The position numbers and the translations under genes are program-made. Positions 26,499 to 34,687 of a DNA stretch of 64,000 bases are shown piece by piece. Position 1 is the stretch's first letter; each line of letters opens with the position of its first letter. The notes below the pieces were generated by a model. The model did not search any database, was not told where the DNA came from, and saw only the letters and a list, made by a program, of their open reading frames with translations. Source of the stretch: Anaerolineae bacterium (GTDB lineage: Bacteria > Chloroflexota > Anaerolineae > Aggregatilineales > Aggregatilineaceae); contig JAHDLB010000004.1 of NCBI GenBank assembly GCA_018432315.1, forward strand, positions 124,001 to 188,000. The letters are read 5' to 3'.

Positions 26499-27854
26499 AT
26501 GTTCACCACGACGCAATCCCCCATCGTGTCTTCACCCAACGAGCGCGGGTTGCGGCCCACACGTGATGAATTGTGCCAAAACATCCAGCTGCTCATCCAA
26601 CTGCGTTGGGCGGCTGGGTTAGGTATTCTGTCGGTTACCGCCTTCGCCCGCTACGCGCTGGATATCCGCCTGCAAACGGCAGCCCTGATGCTGATCGGGG
26701 TGGCGGTGCTGCTGTACAACAGCCTGCTGTCGCTCACCTGCCGGGGCGATACCAACGCCCGGCAGGTGGAACGCGCCGCGTGGGGCCAGATGATCCTCGA
26801 CTGGGGGGCGATGGCGGCCCTGGTCCACTTCACCGGCGGAATCACCAGCCCAGCGCTGATCTACTTCGTGATTCACGCGGCGCTGGCCGGCACGGTGCTG
26901 CTGCCCTGGCAGGCGCGCAGCCTGTCCGTGCTGGCGACGGCCATCGTCATCGGGATCGCCCTCACCGAGCGGGAAGGAATCCTGCCCCACGTGGCGATCC
27001 CGGAGTTCGAGATGAGCGGCACGCTCTACCAGAACGGCACCTATATCACCGGCGTGGTCTTCTTCTTCGGCACGGCCATCCTCACGCTGTCCGAGCTGGT
27101 CACGCGCATCGCGCAGCGGCTCCGCCAGCGCGAGGAGCGCATTCGCCAGCTTTACGACGCCCGCTCGACCTTCCTGCGCGTGGCGACGCACGAGCTGCGC
27201 GCGCCGCTGGGCGCGGGGCTGTCGCTGATGCACAACATCCAGCAGGGCTATGCCGGTGAATTCACGCCCGAGCAGGGCGACATTCTGGACCGCGTGACGC
27301 GCCGCCTGGAGGGGCTGCGCACCCTGATCGACGACCTGCTGACGCTGGCGGCCAGCCAGGAAGTCACCGCCGCCCACGTCCCGCTGGAGCCGGTCGGCGT
27401 CTGCCCGATTCTGGACCGGATCGTCGAGCGCGAGATGCCCAACGCCGAGCGCAAGAACATTCACCTGACGTGCGACAAGTCCACCGACGCTGGAGTCGTC
27501 ATGGCGGGGGATGTCGGGCTGGGCATCATCCTGGGGAACCTGCTGAACAACGCCATCAAATACACGCCGGAAGGCGGCAGGGTCAACGTGAAGTATCGCC
27601 TGAACCGGCCCGCCCAGCGGGTCGAGATCACCGTGTCGGATTCGGGAATCGGCATTCCGGCGGACGACATGCCACGCCTCTTCGACGAGTTCTTCCGGGC
27701 GCGCAACACCAAGACACTGCAGGTCGCCGGGACGGGCATCGGCCTGTCAACCGTGCGCACCCTGCTGGACCGCTATCACGGTCACATCACCATCGAAAGC
27801 GAGGAGGGCAAAGGCACCACCGTCCACGTGACGCTGCCCCTTGCCCTCCGCTAG
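26499..27854 (+). CDS. Membrane sensor histidine kinase
   Basis: A 451-residue kinase. The N-terminal 200 residues hold five to six transmembrane helices with little outside loop, suggesting sensing within or at the membrane (for example redox or quinone state). HisKA H-box is RVATHELRAPLGAG; the ATPase domain has NNAIKYTPEGG, DSGIGIPADD and GTGIGLSTVR. It starts immediately after the receiver gene and should phosphorylate it. Confidence 0.9.
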   Translation: MFTTTQSPIVSSPNERGLRPTRDELCQNIQLLIQLRWAAGLGILSVTAFARYALDIRLQTAALMLIGVAVLLYNSLLSLTCRGDTNARQVERAAWGQMILDWGAMAALVHFTGGITSPALIYFVIHAALAGTVLLPWQARSLSVLATAIVIGIALTEREGILPHVAIPEFEMSGTLYQNGTYITGVVFFFGTAILTLSELVTRIAQRLRQREERIRQLYDARSTFLRVATHELRAPLGAGLSLMHNIQQGYAGEFTPEQGDILDRVTRRLEGLRTLIDDLLTLAASQEVTAAHVPLEPVGVCPILDRIVEREMPNAERKNIHLTCDKSTDAGVVMAGDVGLGIILGNLLNNAIKYTPEGGRVNVKYRLNRPAQRVEITVSDSGIGIPADDMPRLFDEFFRARNTKTLQVAGTGIGLSTVRTLLDRYHGHITIESEEGKGTTVHVTLPLALR

Positions 27855-27884
27855 ACGCTGAGTGACGGCTAACCGTCAGGCGTC
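27854..27884. terminator. Hairpin between convergent genes
   Basis: TGACGG-CTAA-CCGTCA with outer GACGC/GCGTC arms. No T run on either side, so its terminator function is uncertain; it separates the kinase and DUF192 genes. Confidence 0.4.
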
Positions 27885-28265
27885 CGGCGCGGGAGCCTGC
27901 TCGTCGAAGCTCAGCCGGTCGCCGACGGCCACGCGCTCCAACAGGCTGGGCCGCGCTTCGATCAGGTAGCGCGCCGGCTGGGCGGGGAAATAGGCCGGTC
28001 GCCAGGGCTTCGCCAGCCGGGCATCGACCACCACGCCCTCCTCGTTGATCCACACCGCCGCAATCGAGAAGAACACGAAGAACATGTGTATCGACGTCTC
28101 GGCGACGCCCTGCCGCTTGAAGACGAACAAAAGCCCCTCGTCTTCGGGCAGGCCGCGCCGGAACTGCAATCCGCGAAAGTGGCACCAGAAATCCTGGCAC
28201 CACTTCGCCCGCGCCAGCACGACATCGCCCGTGCCGGCGTTCCGGATCACGCGCCAGTCGCCCAT
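27876..28265 (-). CDS. DUF192 family protein
   Basis: A 129-residue protein matching the DUF192 pattern: ARAKWCQDFWCHFRGLQFRR near the start, then MFFVFFSIAAVWINEEGVVV and a C-terminal LLERVAVGDRLSF segment. Many family members are exported; no signal peptide is visible here. Its ATG overlaps the stop of the LysM gene (TAATG), showing coupled translation. Function of the family is not firmly known. Confidence 0.8.
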   Translation of the reverse strand: MGDWRVIRNAGTGDVVLARAKWCQDFWCHFRGLQFRRGLPEDEGLLFVFKRQGVAETSIHMFFVFFSIAAVWINEEGVVVDARLAKPWRPAYFPAQPARYLIEARPSLLERVAVGDRLSFDEQAPAPDA

Positions 28266-29659
28266 TACGGAATCGTCAGCACCTGTCCGGCGAAGATCAG
28301 GTTGGGATTCCACAGGTTGTTGGCCCGCACCAGCGCATCGACCGTCACGCCGTATTGCAGGCTGATGCGGAACAGGTTCTCGCCCGCCCGGACGACATGC
28401 GTGCGCGGCTGGGTGGGCGGCGGGACAGCCGTGGGCACCGCCGGCGGCGGCGTTACCGCGCCGGGCACGGTCAGCACCTGGCCGGGATAGATCAGGTTGG
28501 GATTCACGATTCCGTTCAACTGCGCCAGCGTGGCGATCGTGGTGTTGAAGCGGCGCGCCAGGTCGTAGAGCGTGTCGCCGCGAACCACCGTGTAGGTGCC
28601 GGTACCGGGCACCGCCGTCGGGATGGGCGTCGCCGGGGGGCCGCCGGGCACCGGGGTAAAGGTTGGCGGTTGGGTGGACCCGCTTCTCACCGGCACGATC
28701 AGCGTCTGCCCGACGTAAATCAGGCCGACGTTGCTCAGGCCGTTCACCTGGGCGATAGCGTTCACCGTGCTGCCGAAGCGCTGCGCGATCCGCGAGACGG
28801 TGTCGCCCGCCACGACGGTATACACGATCGACGAATCGAAGTCGCTGGGCAGCGCGGGCGTTGCCGTGGGCGGCACCGGAGTCGGGAAAGCCGAGGTGGG
28901 CACCGGGGTGATGGTGCCTTCCTGGGTGGGCTGGAAGAAATCCGGCGTGTTGGTGGGGCCGGGATGGGTCGCGGTGGGCGGCGCCTGGTTCAAGGGCACC
29001 AGCATCGCGTCGTCCAGGTAAATATTATTCGTGCCGACAAAACCTTCGGGCGCGCTGCGGACGAACACCGTCACGGCGGTGCTGGCCGAGGTGGCGGTCA
29101 CCGACACTTCGCGATATTGATCGTAATACTCTTCTTCGGACGACCACACGATATTCGAGCTGGTGCCGTCCGTGCCGCCGGTGGGATCGATGCCCACGCT
29201 GACTTTCACATCGTTGGGATCTGTGCTGACGTTCGGGTTGTCGAACGTGGCCGACGACCACACGTAAATGAACACGCTGAAGCGCAGGCTCGTATTCGGC
29301 GCGACCGGCACGCGCTGATAGACGCCGCCGGTATGCGTGGCGAAGAACGTGTCATACTGCTGGGCCGCGCTGCCCGACCGGACGCGCGTCGGCGGCGCGG
29401 GCTGGTACGTGGGCCGCGCATTGATCGCTGTCGAAGACCCTTGCGGCAGGCTCCAGGGCTGCCAGCTACTCGCCACGCGCAGCGTCTGATCGCCGTTGAT
29501 GGCGACATAGGGCTCTTCGAACCCCGGATTTTGCAGCAGGTTGCCGCCCTGGTAGGCGTGCGCCGCCGGGCCGGGCAGCGGCAGCCCCACCATCATGATC
29601 GCAGCCAGCAGCGCCAGGCTGATTCCATAGCGGAGGATGAACGTCGTCCGTAGTCGCAT
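28265..29659 (-). CDS. Secreted protein with three C-terminal LysM domains
   Basis: A 464-residue exported protein. After a signal peptide (to about residue 35), residues 37-235 form a galactose-binding/CBM-like beta domain (NLLQNPGFEEPYV at its start). A Pro/Thr linker leads to three LysM repeats that end the protein, each with the pattern VxxGDTxxxIAxRF...LNGLxNPNLIYxGQxLxVP. LysM binds glycan such as peptidoglycan. Probably a cell-wall or extracellular-matrix binding protein; no catalytic domain is seen. Confidence 0.9.
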   Translation of the reverse strand: MRLRTTFILRYGISLALLAAIMMVGLPLPGPAAHAYQGGNLLQNPGFEEPYVAINGDQTLRVASSWQPWSLPQGSSTAINARPTYQPAPPTRVRSGSAAQQYDTFFATHTGGVYQRVPVAPNTSLRFSVFIYVWSSATFDNPNVSTDPNDVKVSVGIDPTGGTDGTSSNIVWSSEEEYYDQYREVSVTATSASTAVTVFVRSAPEGFVGTNNIYLDDAMLVPLNQAPPTATHPGPTNTPDFFQPTQEGTITPVPTSAFPTPVPPTATPALPSDFDSSIVYTVVAGDTVSRIAQRFGSTVNAIAQVNGLSNVGLIYVGQTLIVPVRSGSTQPPTFTPVPGGPPATPIPTAVPGTGTYTVVRGDTLYDLARRFNTTIATLAQLNGIVNPNLIYPGQVLTVPGAVTPPPAVPTAVPPPTQPRTHVVRAGENLFRISLQYGVTVDALVRANNLWNPNLIFAGQVLTIP

Positions 29660-29719
29660 GAGGCCCCCTTCCAGTCAAGAGTTAAGCCCAATGGCTTCTA
29701 GTGTAGCATGATTCACCGG

Positions 29720-29745
29720 CCAGGACACCGGGCCACTTGTCCTGG
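29720..29745. terminator. Hairpin downstream of the homocysteine methyltransferase gene
   Basis: CCAGGACA and TGTCCTGG form an 8-bp stem with a 10-base loop. There is no T run; it lies 26 bases past the methyltransferase stop. Confidence 0.4.
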
Positions 29746-29770
29746 TGCGCGAGCCATCGACGCGGGCCGG

Positions 29771-30658
29771 TCAGGGCTTGAGCGCCTGGGCAATCGCGCG
29801 GATGTGGTCGGGCGTGCTGCCACAGCACGCGCCGATGATCTGCGCGCCATGCTCGCGCACCCGGCGCGCATAACCGGCCATGACGTCCGGCGTCGCGTCG
29901 TACACGGCCACGCCATCGACCATGTGCGGCAGCCCGGCGTTCGCCTTGGCGACCAGCGGCACGTCCGGCCCGGCGGCGCGCATCTTCTCGATCACGCCCT
30001 CGATCTCGTCCGGGCCGTTGCCACAGTTGGCGCCCAGCGCGATCACGCCGAACTCGCCAAGCGTGCTCAGCGCGCGCTCCGGCGTGACGCCCATCATGGT
30101 GCGCCCTTTGGTGTCGAAGGTCATCGTGGTGACGACCGGCACGTCCGGCGCGGCCTGCCGGCACGCCGTATGCGCCGCCCGCACTTCTTCGAGGTCCGAC
30201 ATGGTCTCGATCCACAGCACGTCGACGCCGTCCTCGACCAGCGCTCGCGCCTGCTCGGCGAACGCCGCGACGGCATCCTCGAACGACAGCGCCCCCATCG
30301 GCGCCAGCATCTGGCCGGTCGGGCCCATCGACCCGCCGACGACGACCGGCTGCGGGGCCGCGTCGGCTTCGGCGCGGGCCAGCCGAGCCGCCGCTGTGTT
30401 CAGCTCCGCGGCGCGACCGGCCAGGTCGTGCGTGCCCAGCCGGACCCGGTTGCCGCCAAAGCTGTTGGTGAGGATGATCTGGGCGCCCGCCTCGATGTAT
30501 CCCCGGTGCACGCTGCGAATCCGGTCGGGATGATCCACGTTCCACAGCTCGGGCGAAGCGCCTTGCTCCAGCCCCAGCGAAAACAGCATCGTCCCCATGC
30601 CGCCATCGGCCACCACGGGCGTGCCCGCCGCTAACAGGTCCTGGAGCGTGGTGTGCAT
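29771..30658 (-). CDS. Homocysteine S-methyltransferase family protein
   Basis: A 295-residue barrel protein related to betaine-homocysteine methyltransferase and the MetH N-terminal domain. Motifs DGGMGTMLFSLGL at the start and the zinc ligands: one Cys in LGANCGNGP and a pair in IGACCGSTPDHI. It moves a methyl group from an unknown donor (betaine, S-methylmethionine or a corrinoid protein) to homocysteine, making methionine. The ATG at 30658 has GGGGAGAAAG upstream. Confidence 0.88.
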   Translation of the reverse strand: MHTTLQDLLAAGTPVVADGGMGTMLFSLGLEQGASPELWNVDHPDRIRSVHRGYIEAGAQIILTNSFGGNRVRLGTHDLAGRAAELNTAAARLARAEADAAPQPVVVGGSMGPTGQMLAPMGALSFEDAVAAFAEQARALVEDGVDVLWIETMSDLEEVRAAHTACRQAAPDVPVVTTMTFDTKGRTMMGVTPERALSTLGEFGVIALGANCGNGPDEIEGVIEKMRAAGPDVPLVAKANAGLPHMVDGVAVYDATPDVMAGYARRVREHGAQIIGACCGSTPDHIRAIAQALKP

Positions 30659-30691
30659 GAGACTTTCTCCCCTCTGGTGAACACCGGACGA

Positions 30692-30716
30692 ACAAAAAGG
30701 GCGCTGAACAGCACCC
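30692..30716 (-). terminator. Rho-independent terminator of the receiver gene
   Basis: On the minus strand GGGTGCT-GTTC-AGCGCCC is followed by TTTTTGTT. It separates the receiver gene (30750-31163) from the methyltransferase gene downstream. Confidence 0.8.
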
Positions 30717-30749
30717 TGAATGATACAACACAAAACCGGATAATGCTGG

Positions 30750-31163
30750 TTACTTGGCTTCTTCGGCCTCGATGCCGACCTCCTCCAGTACGCGCAGCAC
30801 GCTGGACAGCAGCTCGGAGGGGCCAAACGGCTTGGTGATGTAGTCGTTGACCTTGGCGATGTGCAGCCCCAGCACCTTGTCGATGCTCTGCGCTTTGGCC
30901 GTCACGACGATAACCGGGATGTCCCGCATGGTTTCGCTGGACTTCATCTGCTGGTAGACTTCCCACCCGTCCATATCCGGCATCATCAGGTCGAGCAGCA
31001 CCAGGTCGGGCTGGACCGCTTCGACGGTTTCGAGCCCCTCGCGCCCGCCCATCGCCCCGATCACTTCGTAGCCCTGGCGCGTGAGGATGAGCTTGACCAG
31101 CTCAACCATCTCCGGATCGTCTTCGATACAAACCACTTTAATGGCATCCGTATGATCTGCCAT
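30750..31163 (-). CDS. Single-domain response regulator (CheY-like)
   Basis: A 137-residue receiver domain: acidic residues E14-D15-D16, phosphoacceptor D58 in LLDLMMPDMDGW, Thr in VVVTAKAQ and Lys in ITKPFGPSELL. A short acidic C-terminal tail (EEVGIEAEEAK) carries no output domain. No kinase is adjacent, so it must work with a partner encoded elsewhere. Confidence 0.9.
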   Translation of the reverse strand: MADHTDAIKVVCIEDDPEMVELVKLILTRQGYEVIGAMGGREGLETVEAVQPDLVLLDLMMPDMDGWEVYQQMKSSETMRDIPVIVVTAKAQSIDKVLGLHIAKVNDYITKPFGPSELLSSVLRVLEEVGIEAEEAK

Positions 31164-31426
31164 CGTGCCTCCACCCGAGCAGCCCCGCTTCGATCGGTTC
31201 GATGAATCGAAGCCTGCTTAGTCTGTTGCGAACTATTACAAATAGTTTACCACAGGCGCCGATTCTATGTCTATATCCCAATGATCACATCTTGTCAGGA
31301 TCACCGGGGCAGGGCCGCCGCGCCGGCCAAGCGGCGAACAGGCTGCATGACCCGTTTGAAAGGCCATTCGAGAAGATCTCGTATTCTCGCTGATAGAGCA
31401 CTCGATGGGACGAACCTCGTCTACTT

Positions 31427-31484
31427 CACCCGTCCCCCTCGTTGGGGAAGGGAGGCGGACCCGAAGGGTGCGCGGGGATGGGGG
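31427..31484. repeat. G/C-rich imperfect palindrome
   Basis: CACCCGTCCCCC at 31427-31438 faces GGGGATGGGGG at 31474-31484, with the smaller arms CCCTCGTTGGGG between. Resembles dispersed intergenic palindromes, but no second copy was found in the window. Confidence 0.4.
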
Positions 31485-31510
31485 TTCTCAAACGGTCTCT
31501 GAAGATTGGT

Positions 31511-31516
31511 TATAAT
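31511..31516 (+). promoter_or_regulatory. Candidate -10 element
   Basis: A perfect TATAAT 44 bases before the start at 31560; the -35 region (near 31488, TCAAAC) is poor. Confidence 0.45.
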
Positions 31517-31559
31517 AGGGGCAACTGCACGACCTATTATCACTGGAGGAGCACACCGT

Positions 31560-32210
31560 ATGGCGAAAATCCCGCCCGGTATCTCGCCTCGCCAAAGCGA
31601 ACAGCAAGGCCAGGAATTCATCGCCCAGGTGCACCGAAAAATGAGCAAGCTGGTGCAGGAGTTTGCTCACGGTGAGATCAACCGCACCCAGTTTCACCAG
31701 CTTTACGACCGCTACCAGCGCCAGATCATGACCGTCGCGCAGATGATCGCCGAGTCCGACCCGGCCTCGTGGCGCGATGCCATCCGCGACACCGAGGACA
31801 CGCTGAACATCAAGCAGCGGTTGACGGCGAAAGCCGTGGGCCTGCGCGTGGTCGATAACCGGAGCGGCGCGACGATCAAGACGTTTGGCGATTTCGCGAT
31901 CGCGGACGAGCAGATCGCGCCCATGCTCAGCAGCTACCGCTCCGCCGCCGCCGAGATCTTCCGCGCGGGGATGCGCAGCGCCGAGTTGGAAAACGGCCAG
32001 TGGCTGTGTTTCGTGCCGGGGAGTTTCACGACGCTGGTCGCGCTGTTCTCGCTGGAGCCGTCGGACAGCCAGCTCCAGATGGTCGAGCGCCTGCACCACG
32101 ACTTCGAGCAGGCCAACCGCGCGGCGCTCGAAACCGGGCCGGTCGATCCGCAAACGCTGGCCTACCCGTTCTACAGCTTCGTCAAACGGCGCACCAACCC
32201 CGGCGAATAG
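31560..32210 (+). CDS. Hypothetical cytoplasmic protein
   Basis: A 216-residue protein with a strong ribosome site (GGAGGAG) and a perfect -10 box upstream. The first half is helical and charged (EFIAQVHRKMSKLVQEFAHG...LYDRYQRQIMTVAQMI). The second half (about 95-190) has a mixed alpha/beta pattern with SAAAEIFRAGMRSAELENGQ. No signal peptide, membrane helix or recognised family motif. Function unknown. Confidence 0.65.
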   Translation: MAKIPPGISPRQSEQQGQEFIAQVHRKMSKLVQEFAHGEINRTQFHQLYDRYQRQIMTVAQMIAESDPASWRDAIRDTEDTLNIKQRLTAKAVGLRVVDNRSGATIKTFGDFAIADEQIAPMLSSYRSAAAEIFRAGMRSAELENGQWLCFVPGSFTTLVALFSLEPSDSQLQMVERLHHDFEQANRAALETGPVDPQTLAYPFYSFVKRRTNPGE

Positions 32211-32234
32211 CGCGCGCGGCTGGGGCTGGCCGGT

Positions 32235-33077
32235 TCAGGGGATGTCCGTCGGGCGGGGCTGCTCGGTGATGTACTTGTCCAGGGCCAGGATCATCAGGCC
32301 GTGATTCTCGGGGAAGACCAGCCACGCCGGGTTGACGAACATCATCGCCATCCAACGGTCCAGCGTAGCCCACTGCGTAAAATCCGCATTCCAGAAGCGA
32401 CCCGGCCTGCCATAGCGGACCTCGACGTGCACGTGCACGTTCTCCGAATAGCCGGTATTGCCCGCCACGCCGATGATCTCATCCGGGTGCACGTAGTCGC
32501 CCAGGCTGGCGAAGTCGCGCGCCAGGTGCGCGTACATGGTGTAGATCGACACGTCCGAGGTATACGGCGTCTCGACGAGGATGAAGGCGCCAAAACCGAA
32601 GTTGTAGCGGGGCAGTTTGTACGTGGTGCGGCCCTGCGCGTCGCCCTCCACAAAACAGAGCAGGCACGCCGAGCGCGCCGTCACGTAGCCGGGGCCGATC
32701 GGGTGGACCCACAGGGTCTTCCCGGCCAGGTAGTCGTCGGGGTAGGTGTAGTCGACGCCGTAGTGCGGGTCCAGGTGGAGCGGGTCGAGGAACGTACCGC
32801 CGGCGGGAACCATGAACCGGTCGAGCGGGCGGCGCGAAAACCCGGCCAGCGGATCGTCGGGCGTGCCGACCAGGTAGCGGCCCTGGGCCGGGTTGGGCAG
32901 CCCGGTGTGCCCGGCAGGCCGGGGGCCGGTGACCGGCTCGCCGGCGGGGATGCTCTGCGGGCCGCAGGGGCACGCCGGCCAGCGGGCCGGCTCGGGTTCG
33001 ACGAACGCGCGCGCGCCGGTCCCGGTCGCCAGGCTCAGCAGCGTCACTAGCGCCGCCAGCACCCCCCACGTTCGCAT
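32235..33077 (-). CDS. Secreted M23-family (LytM) peptidase
   Basis: A 280-residue exported protein with a signal peptide (to about residue 24). The M23 zinc/catalytic motifs are intact: H105-YGV-D109, an H in MYAHLARDF, and HVHVE. The family cleaves peptide crosslinks in peptidoglycan or similar substrates. A Pro/Cys-rich segment (WPACPCGPQSIPAGEP) precedes the domain. It converges with the hypothetical gene at 31560. Confidence 0.85.
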   Translation of the reverse strand: MRTWGVLAALVTLLSLATGTGARAFVEPEPARWPACPCGPQSIPAGEPVTGPRPAGHTGLPNPAQGRYLVGTPDDPLAGFSRRPLDRFMVPAGGTFLDPLHLDPHYGVDYTYPDDYLAGKTLWVHPIGPGYVTARSACLLCFVEGDAQGRTTYKLPRYNFGFGAFILVETPYTSDVSIYTMYAHLARDFASLGDYVHPDEIIGVAGNTGYSENVHVHVEVRYGRPGRFWNADFTQWATLDRWMAMMFVNPAWLVFPENHGLMILALDKYITEQPRPTDIP

Positions 33078-33266
33078 CGGCCCGTCCTTCCCTTCTGCGA
33101 TCGAACCGCAAACAAGCTATAATTCTTACAAAGCGGGCAAATAAACTTGTCCGGTCACGTTCCGGTCACGCTGGCCTGCCAGACTGGTACCAGATGCCGC
33201 GTCCGGATACACCCTACTATACGGTAAACGGTGGCATCCGTCCATCACCGATTGGGAGGAAAGCAC

Positions 33267-33560
33267 ATGTCTCGCGAAGATCTCACCACCATCGTCAGCC
33301 GCGCGCTCACCGACGAAGACTATCGCCGCAAGCTGCTGTCCGACGTCGAGGCCGCGCTCGAAGGCTATGACCTGTCGGAATCGGAACGTAAAGTGATCAA
33401 CAACCTCAGCGCCGACGCGTTCGACCAGTTGACCATGGACCTGGAAGAGCGCCAGTCCAAGAGCGGTTTCCTGGGCGGCATCTCGCTGATGGGCGGCAAG
33501 GACGCCGTCGATGCCAGCACCGTCCTCGACCTGCTGACCAAAAAGTACGGCGGCTCGTAG
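33267..33560 (+). CDS. Os1348/NHLP-like small protein (possible RiPP precursor)
   Basis: A 97-residue protein with a strong ribosome site (GGGAGGA). Residues 3-65 resemble the Os1348/NHLP leader type: LTTIVSRALTDEDYRRKLL, a glycine-tyrosine turn (EGYDLSESE), then a helix ending in LEERQSK. The remainder (GFLGGISLMGGKDAVD...KKYGGS) is Gly-rich and could be a core or a spacer. No RiPP-modifying enzyme or exporter is adjacent, so the precursor role is an inference from leader similarity. Confidence 0.55.
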   Translation: MSREDLTTIVSRALTDEDYRRKLLSDVEAALEGYDLSESERKVINNLSADAFDQLTMDLEERQSKSGFLGGISLMGGKDAVDASTVLDLLTKKYGGS

Positions 33561-33566
33561 GGATCG

Positions 33567-33599
33567 AAAACGGGCATAACCCCGCAGCGTTATGCCCGT
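33567..33599 (-). terminator. Terminator of the LysM lipoprotein gene
   Basis: Perfect 11-bp arms ACGGGCATAAC and GTTATGCCCGT. On the minus strand the stem is followed by TTTT. On the plus strand it also follows the NHLP-like gene by 10 bases, so it may serve both. Confidence 0.8.
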
Positions 33600-33626
33600 C
33601 AAGCCTGGCATGGCTGGCCCGCGCGA

Positions 33627-34511
33627 TCAGGGTGCGGGGATGACCAGCGTCTGGCCGACGTCCAGCCGGTTGGGATTGGCGAGGTTGTTCGCCGCGATGA
33701 TCGCGTCCGGACTCACGCCATACTGCCGGCCAATCGAGTAGACCGTGTCGCCCGGTTGGACGACGTGCGTGGTTTGCTGCCCTGGCGCCGCCCCGGTGGG
33801 CTGGGCCGCCGGCTCTTCGCCCGCCTGACCGGCCTCAGCCGCGGGCGGGGTCGCGCCCGGCGGGGTGCAGCCGGGGATGTTCAATTCCCAGCCAAGCTGC
33901 AGCGGCGTGAACTCGCTGCCGCCCAGCAGCGCCGAGTTGGCCGCCACCAGCGCCCCCAGTTCTACTTCCTTGTTGCGCGCAATCGAGAAGAGCGTGTCGC
34001 CCGGCTGGACCACGTGAATGCACGGGTTCGCCTCCGGCGGCAGCGGCGTGTTGGTCGGCATCAGGGTCGGATCGATCGTTGGCGTGGGCGTCGACGTGGG
34101 GATGATGTCGCTCATGCCCGGCGTCGTGATCCCCAGCGTGGTCGGCGTGGCATTCACCGGCGCGGGCGTGAAGCTCGGCGCGACCTGCAGCGACGAGGCA
34201 CCCGGCGCATCTGCTTCGCCGCCGTCCTCCGCACCGTCCGCCGGGGTGATGGTCGGCAGCAGGGTCCGCGTGGCCGTGACCTCAGGCTCGGCGGTGTCCT
34301 CCGGCTCGGCGGTGGCTTCAGGCGTGCTGGTCGCGGTCGGCAGGTCGGTGGGGAGTATCTCGGCGGTCGGCTGGATATCGCTCAGGTCCACCCGGTTCGA
34401 GGTGGGCTGCACGTTTTCGCCCGCGTCTTTGTAACACGCGGACACCACCAGCGCGACGAGCGCCAACAGGACCACCAGACGGATTCGAGTGTATTCCTGC
34501 AATCTCACCAT
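33627..34511 (-). CDS. Lipoprotein with two LysM domains
   Basis: A 294-residue lipoprotein: signal helix LVVLLALVALVVSAC with the lipid-accepting Cys, then a long Thr/Pro/Glu-rich linker to about residue 165. The first LysM (HVVQPGDTLFSIARNKEVEL...) and a second C-terminal LysM (THVVQPGDTVYSIGRQYGVSP...) bind glycan. ATG at 34511 is used because it starts the signal peptide; the upstream in-frame extension adds 41 non-signal residues. Likely bridges the membrane and cell envelope polymers. Confidence 0.88.
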   Translation of the reverse strand: MVRLQEYTRIRLVVLLALVALVVSACYKDAGENVQPTSNRVDLSDIQPTAEILPTDLPTATSTPEATAEPEDTAEPEVTATRTLLPTITPADGAEDGGEADAPGASSLQVAPSFTPAPVNATPTTLGITTPGMSDIIPTSTPTPTIDPTLMPTNTPLPPEANPCIHVVQPGDTLFSIARNKEVELGALVAANSALLGGSEFTPLQLGWELNIPGCTPPGATPPAAEAGQAGEEPAAQPTGAAPGQQTTHVVQPGDTVYSIGRQYGVSPDAIIAANNLANPNRLDVGQTLVIPAP

Positions 34512-34687
34512 AACATTTGAGCTCCTCAGCACCGCCAGGAGATAATCGTTGTCTGTACCAGCATACACCGAACACCTTGTTTGTACAATTTTCACGCCGA
34601 TCTCACGCCGATCTATTGCAAACACCCTGCACATCTTCTATAGTTGTCGGCGTAAAACCATCCGATTGTTCGGAAAGGCACTCCAAC

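Larger units (their letters stand above)
31164..31559. other. 396-base intergenic region
   Basis: Holds the divergent promoters of the receiver gene and of the gene at 31560. Near 31188 a CTTCGAT...ATCGAAG inverted repeat lies upstream of the receiver gene. Around 31427-31484 there is a G/C-rich imperfect inverted repeat (CACCCGTCCCCC against GGGGATGGGGG). No RNA gene or credible small ORF was recognised. Confidence 0.6.

Noticed and set aside
31164-31559. Small ORFs or an RNA gene in the 396-base gap
   Set aside because: Short frames lack ribosome sites and the hairpins do not match a known RNA family.
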